DNA of 25,064 nt from Bacilli bacterium (GTDB taxonomy: Bacteria > Bacillota_I > Bacilli_A > RF39 > UBA660). Every line of letters starts with the position of its first letter. The stretch's first letter is position 1. A program made the position numbers and the translations under genes. This document shows positions 8,879-16,066 of this stretch, one piece after another. Below the pieces are notes generated by a model. That model was not told the origin of the DNA. It searched no databases and saw only the letters and a list, made by a program, of their open reading frames with translations. The stretch is from assembly GCA_022793145.1 (NCBI GenBank), contig JAAWCI010000013.1, forward strand, positions 1 through 25,064, read 5' to 3'.

Positions 8879-9724
8879 CACTATTGCATCTTTTATAGTA
8901 TTTAAAACTAATTGATTATCTTTAGATACAATATAAACCAAATAACTTCCTACTTCTGTCTCCATATGATTTTTCACAAGTTTATATTCATTAGGCAAAT
9001 AAGTACTCCATTTTTTATCTAAAGTTTTCATATATTGATTCATTGACTTTTTTATATTATCTGCTTTTCCATTTTTAGGTCTTACAACAATATAAAAACT
9101 AGCACTTGTATCCTCACTTGAAGTTACGCCTTTAAATTCACTGACATCTTTTATAGAAAGTCCAAAATCTTCTAATTTAGCTTCTTTTGTATTTTCAAAC
9201 AGTAATGGATGAGAACGCTCTTTTATCTTCTTCCATACAGCATCATTATCATTTGATAAAATATAAATTAAATATCCTTCGTACTCTTGTTTCATAACAT
9301 TTTGTAAATGTGCCTTTATTTCTTCACTTGCATCCTCTTTCTGATTGTACTCTTCTAATAAATTTTTATAATAAAGATCTATTTGTTCTTCTAGCAAATC
9401 TTTTTTGTCTTCTGAAGGTTTTATAATCATATAAGAATTTAAAGAAACTGCATTTACATCACTTTTTTCTCTTCTAAGTAAATATTCATCAAAATACTCT
9501 GGATTAAAGATATCAAATTCAATATCTTCTAATTCTGTAAAAAACTCCGAATCGTTTTCTATCGCTTCCTTTATATTTGGTAAATCTAATACTGTAGTTT
9601 TTAAAATAGATATCTCTCTACTTGCCAGTTCTAAATCCATTTTATCATAAACTCCACATCCTGAAAAAAGACACAAAAGAAAAACGCCAAATAATCCACA
9701 AAAAATAATCATAGTTTTTTTCAT
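8867..9724 (-). CDS. Lipoprotein with two DUF4358-like repeats
   Basis: The 285-aa exported lipoprotein has a basic start, a hydrophobic core and a lipobox-like LFSGC with C23 as the lipidated cysteine (F rather than L/V at -3 is unusual but tolerated). The mature part seems to contain two copies of a DUF4358-like unit, about 60-165 and 190-280. Both have a phrase like SYMIIKPSEDKKD / SFYIVVRPKNGKAD, a helix, and a strand such as YLIYILSNDND / YLVYIVSKDNQ near the end. DUF4358 lipoproteins have no assigned function. The ATG has AGGAGAG upstream and lies nine bases after the superoxide reductase gene, so they form an operon ending at the terminator at 8847-8878. Confidence 0.8.
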   Translation of the reverse strand: MKKTMIIFCGLFGVFLLCLFSGCGVYDKMDLELASREISILKTTVLDLPNIKEAIENDSEFFTELEDIEFDIFNPEYFDEYLLRREKSDVNAVSLNSYMIIKPSEDKKDLLEEQIDLYYKNLLEEYNQKEDASEEIKAHLQNVMKQEYEGYLIYILSNDNDAVWKKIKERSHPLLFENTKEAKLEDFGLSIKDVSEFKGVTSSEDTSASFYIVVRPKNGKADNIKKSMNQYMKTLDKKWSTYLPNEYKLVKNHMETEVGSYLVYIVSKDNQLVLNTIKDAIVKKD

Positions 9725-9733
9725 ATTGCTCTC

Positions 9734-10096
9734 CTACATTTCTACCTTCCAAAGACCGTGCAAATTACAATATGCATAAACTGCTTTTACTTTTTGATCA
9801 GTATTAAAAATAGCCATAGGCTTCTGATTTGGTTTTAAATCAAAAACTTTAACCACTTCATTTTCTAATTCATATGCAATCCATTCAATATAATGTTCTT
9901 CTGTCATAGGATGCTCTACTTCTCCAACAGTTACTAAATAACCTTCATCATAAGATACTACTGGAATATGTTTTTCTTTTGCTGCTTCTACACTTCCTGG
10001 AATAAGTTCTTCCATTGGTTCTCCACAGCAACTAGGAATTATATCATCATTTATTATCATTACTTCATTACATTTTTTACATTTATAAAACTTCAT
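9734..10096 (-). CDS. dfx: Desulfoferrodoxin / superoxide reductase
   Basis: This 120-aa cytoplasmic enzyme of anaerobes reduces superoxide to hydrogen peroxide without making oxygen. The N-terminal desulforedoxin-like centre has C6, C9, C23 and C24 (CKKC and CCG). The catalytic iron centre has ligands H43 (EKHIP), H62 (EHPM), H68 (EHYIEW), C110 and H113 (AYCNLHG), all present. K42 next to H43 is the usual catalytic lysine. The length fits class I (two-iron) enzymes. A near-consensus promoter (10121-10149) and AGGAGAG precede the ATG. The downstream lipoprotein gene is co-transcribed. The right end of the gene's promoter lies beside the insertion point of the IS element. Confidence 0.95.
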   Translation of the reverse strand: MKFYKCKKCNEVMIINDDIIPSCCGEPMEELIPGSVEAAKEKHIPVVSYDEGYLVTVGEVEHPMTEEHYIEWIAYELENEVVKVFDLKPNQKPMAIFNTDQKVKAVYAYCNLHGLWKVEM

Positions 10097-10120
10097 ACAA
10101 TCACTACTCTCCTATTTAAC

Positions 10121-10149
10121 ATTTTAAGAGAAACAGGAAAAAATGTCAA
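10121..10149 (-). promoter_or_regulatory. Promoter of the superoxide reductase operon
   Basis: Minus strand TTGACA (10149-10144), 17-base spacer, TAAAAT (10126-10121). The -35 begins nine bases from the target duplication of the IS element, so the IS lies directly upstream of this promoter. Confidence 0.8.
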
Positions 10150-10157
10150 CAAAAAAG

Positions 10158-10166
10158 AGTATCTTT
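10158..10166 (+). repeat. Target site duplication, left copy
   Basis: AGTATCTTT abuts the left inverted repeat. The identical nonamer follows the right inverted repeat at 11700-11708. Nine bases is within the range known for IS4-type elements. Confidence 0.88.
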
Positions 10167-10185
10167 CAGCTCTAAGGAGTGAAAA
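10167..10185 (+). repeat. Left terminal inverted repeat of the IS
   Basis: CAGCTCTAAGGAGTGAAAA pairs with the complement of 11681-11699 at 16 of 19 positions. Confidence 0.88.
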
Positions 10186-10205
10186 TTTTTCGCAATCATC
10201 ATTTA

Positions 10206-10234
10206 TGATATAATTAAGTAAAGAATAAAGGTGG
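10206..10234 (+). promoter_or_regulatory. Transposase promoter and ribosome site
   Basis: An extended -10 (TGATATAAT, 10206-10214) lacks a good -35. AAGGTGG at 10228-10234 lies eight bases before the ATG. Confidence 0.6.
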
Positions 10235-10242
10235 TTGATTAA

Positions 10243-11529
10243 ATGACAAGAAAAGAAAGAAGAAAATTAAAGAAAGATAAATCTCTAGTTTGTACTTTAT
10301 ATAACATTATAGACAAATATCTCCCAAGATTATTTATTATGTTTGAAAACTTAAGTGATTCAAGGCAACAAGGAAAAATAACTTACTCTATGAAAGCCAT
10401 ATGCGTTACTCGCCTTTTTGCCTTACTATGCGGTATTACTTCAATGAATTCTTTAACTAATACATTTAATAACGACTTTACTATTTCTAATTTATCTAAA
10501 ATTATTAATGAATCTTTATCTGATTTACCTCATTATGATACCATAAATGATGTCTTTGATGACTTAAATATTGATGAACTTCGTAAGATACAAAAATACA
10601 TTGTTAATGCTATTATTCGCTCCAAAATGTTTGATAAGTTCAAATATAATGGTTGTTTACAACTACTTGTTGATGGTACTGGTTTAGTTACTTTTAACTA
10701 TAATCATTGTGAACATTGTATTGTAAAAAAACATTCTGATGGACATATTTCTTATGAGCATAATGTTTTAGAAGCTAAACTTGTTTTTGACTCTTTTGTT
10801 TTATCTATTGATTCTGAATTCATTGAAAATCCTGATCCTTCTGTTATTAATATTAAAAAACAAGATTGCGAAATGAATGCTTTTAAAAGAATGGCTAAAA
10901 GAATTAAAAAGAATTTTCCTAAATTAAAATTTATCATCACTGGTGATGCCTTATATGCTGCTGGTCCTTTTATTAAAATTTGTTTAGATAACAATTGGTA
11001 TTATATTTTTCGATTAAAATCTGATAGACTTAAAACTGTTAATCAAGATTTTGATGGTATTATTGATATCAAATCTGGTTCTTCTCTTCAAAATTATTTT
11101 TTAGTTAAGGACTATGAATATAATAAATATAAATTTAATATTGTTAGATTTAATGATTTAATTGAAAATAAAATTTTTACTTTTATTACTAATTTATGGA
11201 TTGATGATAATAACATTAAAGATGTTATTAATTTAGGCAGAAATCGTTGGAAAATTGAAAATCAAGGTTTTAATAATCAAAAAAATATTTATTTTAATAT
11301 TTCTCATATGTGTAGTCATAATTATAACGCGATAAAGGCTCACTACCTTTTTATTCAATTTGCTCATACTATTAGACAATTATTGGATTTAGGCTCTCTA
11401 TTTACTAAAATTTATTCAGGCAAAATAAAAGAAATAAGTTTCACTATTTTAAATGAACTTATTTCAACCCATATCAATCTTAATTCATCCAGCAATTTTC
11501 AATTAAGATTTGACATCTTAATTATATAA
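10243..11529 (+). CDS. IS transposase, DDE (IS4-superfamily-like)
   Basis: This 428-aa DDE transposase has a basic N-terminus and an RNase H-like core. The likely catalytic residues are D in LLVDGTGL (about 145), D in FIITGDALYAAG (about 231) and E in RNRWKIENQGF (about 343). The R-x3-E segment resembles the YREK signature of IS4-type enzymes. It is full-length with no frameshift, and lies between matching inverted repeats, so it should be functional. The start is supported by AAGGTGG. It is the only large plus-strand gene in the window. The exact family is not certain by eye. Confidence 0.9.
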   Translation: MTRKERRKLKKDKSLVCTLYNIIDKYLPRLFIMFENLSDSRQQGKITYSMKAICVTRLFALLCGITSMNSLTNTFNNDFTISNLSKIINESLSDLPHYDTINDVFDDLNIDELRKIQKYIVNAIIRSKMFDKFKYNGCLQLLVDGTGLVTFNYNHCEHCIVKKHSDGHISYEHNVLEAKLVFDSFVLSIDSEFIENPDPSVINIKKQDCEMNAFKRMAKRIKKNFPKLKFIITGDALYAAGPFIKICLDNNWYYIFRLKSDRLKTVNQDFDGIIDIKSGSSLQNYFLVKDYEYNKYKFNIVRFNDLIENKIFTFITNLWIDDNNIKDVINLGRNRWKIENQGFNNQKNIYFNISHMCSHNYNAIKAHYLFIQFAHTIRQLLDLGSLFTKIYSGKIKEISFTILNELISTHINLNSSSNFQLRFDILII

Positions 11530-11680
11530 TTTTTTTACAATTTTATAAATACTTTTTTTCTGATTTATGGGGAAGTTTACAGAATTTATTTTCTTATGCA
11601 TATTTTTCATTTTTTTTCGAAAAAATTTATTTCTTTCTCATATTTTTTCTTTTACTCACTTAAAAAGAGTAAAATTTTAT

Positions 11681-11699
11681 TTTTCACTCTTTATTGCTG
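11681..11699 (-). repeat. Right terminal inverted repeat of the IS
   Basis: Read on the minus strand from 11699: CAGCAATAAAGAGTGAAAA, mismatching the left end at three positions. Confidence 0.88.
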
Positions 11700-11716
11700 A
11701 GTATCTTTTGATACTC
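11699..11716 (-). terminator. Glucosaminidase terminator hairpin, separated from its T-tract by the IS
   Basis: GAGTATC-TTTT-GATACTC is a perfect 7-bp hairpin abutting the TAG stop of the glucosaminidase gene. Its left-most G comes from the IS end. The T-tract that should follow it on the minus strand (the A6 at 10151-10156) is now 1.5 kb away beyond the IS, so termination is probably weakened. Confidence 0.75.
11700..11708 (+). repeat. Target site duplication, right copy
   Basis: AGTATCTTT, identical to 10158-10166. Confidence 0.88.
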
Positions 11717-12372
11717 TAGGCTGCTTTTATTTTTGTAATATAATTATTTACTTTTGTTGCCCACGTTTTACTCGCAGCATATTTAGGATTGATTTGCTCA
11801 GGCGTTTTTAATCCATATGCATAGTAATTACGAGCTAAATTATCTATAAATCCGATAATTCCCTCATCTAATGTTGGATAGGCACGATAAGAGCCTCCAT
11901 TACATTTCACAGTTCCACCTTTTTGTCCTCCTACATTGTTGCACTGTTTTACTAAACCACTACAGTTCCATTTACAACCTGTTTCTTCTAAAACAATAGC
12001 AACTGCTAAATAAGGATCTACTCCCAACTCTAACGATGTCTTAGCAAATAAATAACCTTTTCCTGACAATGTAGAGTTTAAAGAACGATCTAATTTTGCA
12101 GATAATTCTTCAAGCGTCATACCATCATATACAATATTACGCTCTGATGCTTTAGGAGATTCTTCTACTACTGTTGTATCTTTTTCTTCTTTTAAAGTTC
12201 TTTTTTCATTTGTTGTTGATACAACTTCTACTTTTCCTCTTTGGTTTTCTTCTTTTTCTTCAGTAACAAATTTTTCTATAACTATATTTGCTCCATAAAT
12301 GATAGAAATAAATAAAAGCCAACCAGTGATTTGAAGTATTAGAAATCTCTTCCTACTCGAGTCTGTTTTCAC
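11716..12372 (-). CDS. Membrane-anchored N-acetylglucosaminidase-like peptidoglycan hydrolase
   Basis: This 218-aa protein has an N-terminal membrane helix (about 11-31), a charged Glu/Lys/Thr-rich spacer (about 36-80) and a C-terminal lysozyme-like domain. SGKGYLFAKTSLELGVDPYL followed by AVAIVLEETG is typical of GH73-type glucosaminidases, with E129 or E130 as catalytic acid. Four cysteines (C133, C137, C144, C157) sit around the active site and may form disulfides outside the cell. It starts at GTG 12372, set by AGAGGTGA, and has its own consensus promoter. It is expected to act on the glycan strands, next to an amidase gene that cuts the peptide side. Confidence 0.82.
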   Translation of the reverse strand: MKTDSSRKRFLILQITGWLLFISIIYGANIVIEKFVTEEKEENQRGKVEVVSTTNEKRTLKEEKDTTVVEESPKASERNIVYDGMTLEELSAKLDRSLNSTLSGKGYLFAKTSLELGVDPYLAVAIVLEETGCKWNCSGLVKQCNNVGGQKGGTVKCNGGSYRAYPTLDEGIIGFIDNLARNYYAYGLKTPEQINPKYAASKTWATKVNNYITKIKAA

Positions 12373-12409
12373 AAAAATTCACCTCTATTTTTCTTAGGAA
12401 AACATAATA

Positions 12410-12438
12410 ATCATAACAAATTCTGTTATCCTTGTCAA
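12410..12438 (-). promoter_or_regulatory. Promoter of the glucosaminidase gene
   Basis: Minus strand TTGACA (12438-12433), 17-base spacer, TATGAT (12415-12410). Confidence 0.8.
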
Positions 12439-12486
12439 ACTGAGATGATAAATTCTGAGTGGTAATATATGGATTTGCTTTTTATT

Positions 12487-13860
12487 TTAAGGAATTCTAA
12501 GTGTTTGACCAACTCTTAAATCATTAGAAGTAAGACCATTCAATTCTTTTAATTTAGAAACAGTCGTATCAAATTCATTCGCAATTTTCCACAAACTATC
12601 TCCATTTTGTATTGTATATGTTCTTAGCGTTCCACTTTCACTACTTGGCACTTTCAAAACTTGACCAACTCTTAATATATCACTTGTTAAATTGTTTAAT
12701 CTTCTTAATGTATCAACCGTTGTATTATAAGTCCTTGCAATAGACCATAAACTATCTCCATTTTTCACTGTATATGTATTATCAGAAGTAATGGTTCCAC
12801 CATTCTCAGATGGTATTTTTAAAGTTTGACCAACTTGCAAATTATCTCCTGTTAAACCGTTAGCACTTTTTAATTCATTCACTGTAATTCCATATTGATT
12901 TGCAATCTTCCATAAGCTATCTCCATTTTTTACTGTATATGTTGTAGTATTATTGCCACTTGGTATTACAAGTGTTTGCCCTACTTGTAAGTTATCATTT
13001 GTTAAATTATTTGCTGATTTTAAAGCATTGATTGTTGTTCCAAATTTATTTGCAATTTTCCACAAACTATCCCCATTTTGCACAGTATAAGTATTTCCTG
13101 TTGAGGGTTTTTCTGGAGTACTAGTAGTATTTGGAATTGTCAATACCTGCCCAATTCTTAAAACATCACTGGTAAGATTATTTGCGGCTCTAATTGCAGC
13201 TGGTGTTGTTCCAAATTGATTTGCTATCTTCCACAAACTATCCCCACTTTTTACTGTATAAGTGTTGCTTCCTCCTCCTAACCCATATGTTTCTACAATT
13301 CCATCAATTACTGCATCTACATATTTTTTATAGTTTTGATTGACCCGATTAATATCATTCGCATTATCAATAAATCCATATTCTACAATTACTGGAGTTG
13401 TATTAACTGTATCTCTTAACATAAAATAATAATCTTTTGAAGGATTGCTTGGTAATCTTCTCTGATAATATTTTCTTGTAATTTGCCCTGCGTCTCCAAT
13501 ATTTTCTAAAATATTTTTAGCTAGTGTATCGTTATTACGTAGTGCATAAATTACTTCTGCACCCTCTGCTCCTGTTTGTTCACTTCCTGCCGCATTAATA
13601 TGATTAGAAATTACCAAAACATCAGGAGTATTCCCATATGCATTTTTAACTCTCGTTACTCTTTCACTTGGCGACAAAGTTTCGTCTGCTGCTCTTGTTA
13701 AAGTAACTGGAATTCCCAATTTTTTTAATTCATCATACATATATTGAGAAATTTTTAAATTTAAATCCTTCTCTTGAAACCCATTACCAACTGCTCCTGG
13801 ATCACTTCCTCCATGTCCTGGATCTATTACAATGCCTTTAATGTTTGCTCTATCATTCAT
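12487..13860 (-). CDS. N-acetylmuramoyl-L-alanine amidase (Amidase_3) with five LysM domains
   Basis: The 457-aa zinc amidase cuts the bond between muramic acid and the peptide stem. The catalytic domain is at about 7-193, with zinc ligands H16 (DPGHGG), E30 and H87 (SNHINA) and catalytic E160 (VEYGF). Five LysM modules of about 44 residues follow (about 200-243, 257-300, 306-349, 361-404, 413-456), each starting TYTV/TYTI and containing GDSLW, for peptidoglycan binding. The repeats are also clear at DNA level. The ATG has AGAGGTGA upstream and the protein begins directly with the amidase fold: no signal peptide. Export by another route, by holin-like release or by lysis is therefore needed. 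It is next to the glucosaminidase gene but has 114 bases and a promoter between. Confidence 0.95.
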   Translation of the reverse strand: MNDRANIKGIVIDPGHGGSDPGAVGNGFQEKDLNLKISQYMYDELKKLGIPVTLTRAADETLSPSERVTRVKNAYGNTPDVLVISNHINAAGSEQTGAEGAEVIYALRNNDTLAKNILENIGDAGQITRKYYQRRLPSNPSKDYYFMLRDTVNTTPVIVEYGFIDNANDINRVNQNYKKYVDAVIDGIVETYGLGGGSNTYTVKSGDSLWKIANQFGTTPAAIRAANNLTSDVLRIGQVLTIPNTTSTPEKPSTGNTYTVQNGDSLWKIANKFGTTINALKSANNLTNDNLQVGQTLVIPSGNNTTTYTVKNGDSLWKIANQYGITVNELKSANGLTGDNLQVGQTLKIPSENGGTITSDNTYTVKNGDSLWSIARTYNTTVDTLRRLNNLTSDILRVGQVLKVPSSESGTLRTYTIQNGDSLWKIANEFDTTVSKLKELNGLTSNDLRVGQTLRIP

Positions 13861-13950
13861 AAATTCACCTCTAAAATAGTATATGATATTCGCCTAAAAA
13901 GGGTGTTAGTAAAAAACTCATAAATAATTTGATTTATAAAAAATACGTTG

Positions 13951-13973
13951 AAACTGACTTATTGCGTCAGTTT
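13951..13973 (-). terminator. Possible terminator after the methyltransferase gene
   Basis: AAACTGAC and GTCAGTTT form an 8-bp stem overlapping the stop codon. The T-rich stretch on the minus strand begins only about nine bases later, so it may be a weak terminator or a stability hairpin. It marks the end of the seven-gene operon. Confidence 0.5.
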
Positions 13974-14645
13974 ATATTTAAATATCAAAATATGATGATT
14001 TATTTTTTTAGCTTTAATTTGATTACTAATTTGTTTTCCATAAATTTCACCAAATACAGTTCTTACTTCTTCTAAATCTGAAAAATGAAAGTTCGTTTCT
14101 AATTTCTGAATAATTTGGAACCCTTGTTTGATCAACCAATTGTTATACTCCTCAGTTCTTTGGATATGTCCTCTCAACTTTTCAAATTCTCCATCACTAT
14201 CATTTTCAATCAAATAAATAGTTCCATTTGGCTTTAAAACTCTTTTTAATTCATCAATTACATTCTTTCTTTTCATTTCATCAGTGATTGTCCCAAGCAC
14301 CCAAGAAGATATAACAACATCAAAAGAAGCATCTAAAAAATTTAATTTTTCTAAATCACCTACTTGTAAAATAGAATTCTTTTTATTTATTTTTTTCTGA
14401 GCTTCTTTTATCTGTTCTTCTGATAAATCTATTCCTACATATTCATCTACTAATCTTTCTAACAATGGTAGAAATTTACCACTTCCACAACCAGCATCCA
14501 ATATTTTCCTACCCTTAATATGTTTCTTGAAAAATAAATCTAACTTTTTAGAATAATCTTCTGCTCTACTAAATATTTCATAAAATCTTTGCTTTTCATA
14601 ATAAGCTTTTGATTGACTATTTAGTCCATTCTTTTCCATATACAT
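13959..14645 (-). CDS. Class I SAM-dependent methyltransferase
   Basis: This 228-aa Rossmann-fold methyltransferase has motif I ILDAGCGSGKF at 48-58, acidic D73 in VGIDLSEEQ, motif DVVISSWVLGTI at about 108-119 and a post-motif strand GTIYLIEND. It resembles Methyltransf_11/25 small-molecule or peptide O-/N-methyltransferases; the substrate is unknown. It is the last gene of the operon and its 5' end overlaps the ATP-grasp gene by 29 bases. M1 (14645) and M3 (14639) are both possible starts behind GAAAGAGAG. As the partner of an ATP-grasp ligase and a peptide-like gene, it may methylate a carboxylate or amine of the product. Confidence 0.88.
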   Translation of the reverse strand: MYMEKNGLNSQSKAYYEKQRFYEIFSRAEDYSKKLDLFFKKHIKGRKILDAGCGSGKFLPLLERLVDEYVGIDLSEEQIKEAQKKINKKNSILQVGDLEKLNFLDASFDVVISSWVLGTITDEMKRKNVIDELKRVLKPNGTIYLIENDSDGEFEKLRGHIQRTEEYNNWLIKQGFQIIQKLETNFHFSDLEEVRTVFGEIYGKQISNQIKAKKINHHILIFKYKLTQ

Positions 14646-15648
14646 TCTCTCTTTCTACAGTTTCAGGAAACATCAAATCAACAATATAACTTGCAACAGT
14701 TCTACTAACCCCTATCGCTGGTCTATGATGCATTTGTAAGCCTGGAACAGTGTTTACTTCAATTACTCGGTAACTATCTTCTGTTTGTACTAAAGAAATA
14801 TCTTTCGTCATAAAATCGATTCCAACATAAGGAAGTCCTGGAAAAGACTCCAAGACTCTCTTTCCAATTTCAATAACACTTCTATCTACTTCATCTGTTT
14901 TATCTAAGCAAACACCTCCCATAGCAACATTAGAATTTCTTCTGACATAAACCTTTTTTCCTAAAGCTGGAATAAAATTTCTCGATATTCCAACCTCTTC
15001 TAAATATCGATCCATTTCATGATCAATTAAAATTTCACATAATGCATTTGTTCTAGGATGCATTCTTCTATCATTTTCTATTTCAATCAATTGTCCAATA
15101 TTATGTATTCCATCCCCTATTACATAAGCAGGATCCCTATGTAATACTGCATATTTAAACGCTTTTGTTAAAAATACTCGATATTCTTTTGCATCAAAGA
15201 ATTCTTCAATTAAAATAGGAGCTTCACTTCCATACCTTTCTTCTAAAAAACACAATGTAGATTCTATTTCTTCTATTTTTTTTAAATTCAAATAAACATC
15301 ATAGCCATGAGAACCATGTACTGGTTTTAAAACAACAGGCCCATCTAAAAGTTCAAATGCTTTTATAATAGAAACTTTCTCTTTTGCTTTAAATATCTCT
15401 CCTAAGGGAACAGATATTCCATTTTGAGAAAGTATTCTTTTCGCGATTCCTTTATTTCCAGCTAATACTGAAACATGATAAGGGGTAATCGAAGAATCTC
15501 TATCATAAATTAATTCTTGATGCTCTTTAAAAGTTGCTTTTATAAGTTCTAATTTTTCATCAATAACTTCTACATAAATTCCTCTTCTTAATAATTCATA
15601 AATCAGTATTTTTTGATTGGTGTGCAAATTCTTAAAAACATTTTCCAT
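14617..15648 (-). CDS. ATP-grasp ligase (cyanophycin synthetase/GshF-like)
   Basis: This 343-aa ATP-grasp enzyme forms an amide or ester from a carboxylate through an acyl phosphate. The pre-domain AGNKGIAKRILSQNGISVP (63-81) precedes the fold. Then come K108 in VVLKP, the glycine loop HGSHG (111-115), IEEF (147-150), VRRNSN and GG (about 235-245), D278 in GIDFM and the metal-binding pair E297/N299 in IEVNTVPG. The order and the RNSN-x-GG segment resemble the ATP-grasp parts of GshF and cyanophycin synthetase rather than MvdD-type graspetide enzymes. The ATG is three bases after the stop of the 136-aa peptide gene, which makes that peptide a natural substrate candidate. The acceptor is unknown. 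Confidence 0.88.
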   Translation of the reverse strand: MENVFKNLHTNQKILIYELLRRGIYVEVIDEKLELIKATFKEHQELIYDRDSSITPYHVSVLAGNKGIAKRILSQNGISVPLGEIFKAKEKVSIIKAFELLDGPVVLKPVHGSHGYDVYLNLKKIEEIESTLCFLEERYGSEAPILIEEFFDAKEYRVFLTKAFKYAVLHRDPAYVIGDGIHNIGQLIEIENDRRMHPRTNALCEILIDHEMDRYLEEVGISRNFIPALGKKVYVRRNSNVAMGGVCLDKTDEVDRSVIEIGKRVLESFPGLPYVGIDFMTKDISLVQTEDSYRVIEVNTVPGLQMHHRPAIGVSRTVASYIVDLMFPETVERENVYGKEWTK

Positions 15649-15651
15649 AAA

Positions 15652-16062
15652 CTACCATCTAGACTCTCCACGAGATTCTCCAGAACTGTAACCCCAACTA
15701 TAATGACTAGAACTTCTACTTTCTCCGCCATAATAAGAACTGGATTTTTTACAAACAGGTGTAGATACTTCCATTTTCTTTGTTTTTATTAATTGCTTCG
15801 CTCTTTCTAGTGCCTTTTCAATTTCATCATTTTCTGCCCTAACTTCTTCCGCTTCTTGTTTTTCCTTTTCTTCTTTTGCTATCTCATCTGCCTCTTTTCT
15901 AAGTTCACGAAGTGCTTCTAGCATTTTTGTTCTTCTAGTGACTTCTGCTTTCATATATGCGTTTTGCTTATTTGAATTTTCTGGCATTTTTTCGATTGCT
16001 TCAATCAATTGATCAATATCTTCTATATTGTTAAATTTCATACCTGTAAAATCTAATTTCAT
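15652..16062 (-). CDS. Candidate RiPP precursor: helical charged body with Ser/Gly/Tyr/Glu/Arg tail
   Basis: This 136-aa protein is not recognised. Residues 1-30 look like a short helical domain (NIEDIDQLIEAIEKMP). Residues 38-97 are strongly charged, rich in E, K, R and A, probably one long helix or coiled coil. The composition changes abruptly at C104: the last 33 residues hold 12 Ser, 5 Gly, 4 Tyr, 2 Trp, 3 Glu and 3 Arg, with GESR repeated at 113-116, 128-131 and 132-135 and SSS at 107-109 and 117-119, ending in Trp. There is no signal peptide or membrane helix. It sits in the middle of a radical SAM/ATP-grasp/methyltransferase operon with GGAAGGTGAG before its ATG. Leader-plus-core architecture is inferred; a structural or regulatory protein is possible. 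Confidence 0.8.
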   Translation of the reverse strand: MKLDFTGMKFNNIEDIDQLIEAIEKMPENSNKQNAYMKAEVTRRTKMLEALRELRKEADEIAKEEKEKQEAEEVRAENDEIEKALERAKQLIKTKKMEVSTPVCKKSSSYYGGESRSSSHYSWGYSSGESRGESRW

Positions 16063-16066
16063 TTTC

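Larger units (their letters stand above)
10167..11699 (+). mobile_element. Complete insertion sequence, 1533 bp, IS4-superfamily-like
   Basis: The boundaries are set by imperfect 19-bp terminal inverted repeats starting CAGC (16 of 19 match) and a flanking 9-bp direct repeat AGTATCTTT on both sides. The element carries one plus-strand DDE transposase gene, opposite to all its neighbours, with its own promoter near the left end and about 150 bases of AT-rich non-coding DNA on the right. Intact ends, an intact gene and a perfect target duplication suggest a recent and possibly active insertion. Removing the element and one nonamer restores GAGTATCTTTTGATACTC, a hairpin next to a T-tract, which is the terminator of the upstream glucosaminidase gene. 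The exact IS family needs a database comparison. Confidence 0.92.

Noticed and set aside
10752..10994. 80-aa minus-strand ORF
   Set aside because: It is a shadow of the transposase gene, with no ribosome site and no recognisable features.
11664..11692. Hairpin AAAGAGT/ACTCTTT near the right IS end as transposase terminator
   Set aside because: No T-tract follows and the right arm is part of the terminal inverted repeat.
12640..13265. Tandem repeats that might be a CRISPR array
   Set aside because: The repeats are about 130-170 bases apart, imperfect and in frame; they encode the LysM modules of the amidase.
13959..15648. Assignment of the ATP-grasp/methyltransferase pair to known graspetides
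   Set aside because: The ATP-grasp protein resembles GshF/cyanophycin synthetase more than MvdD-type macrocyclases, and the peptide lacks the known graspetide core motifs.
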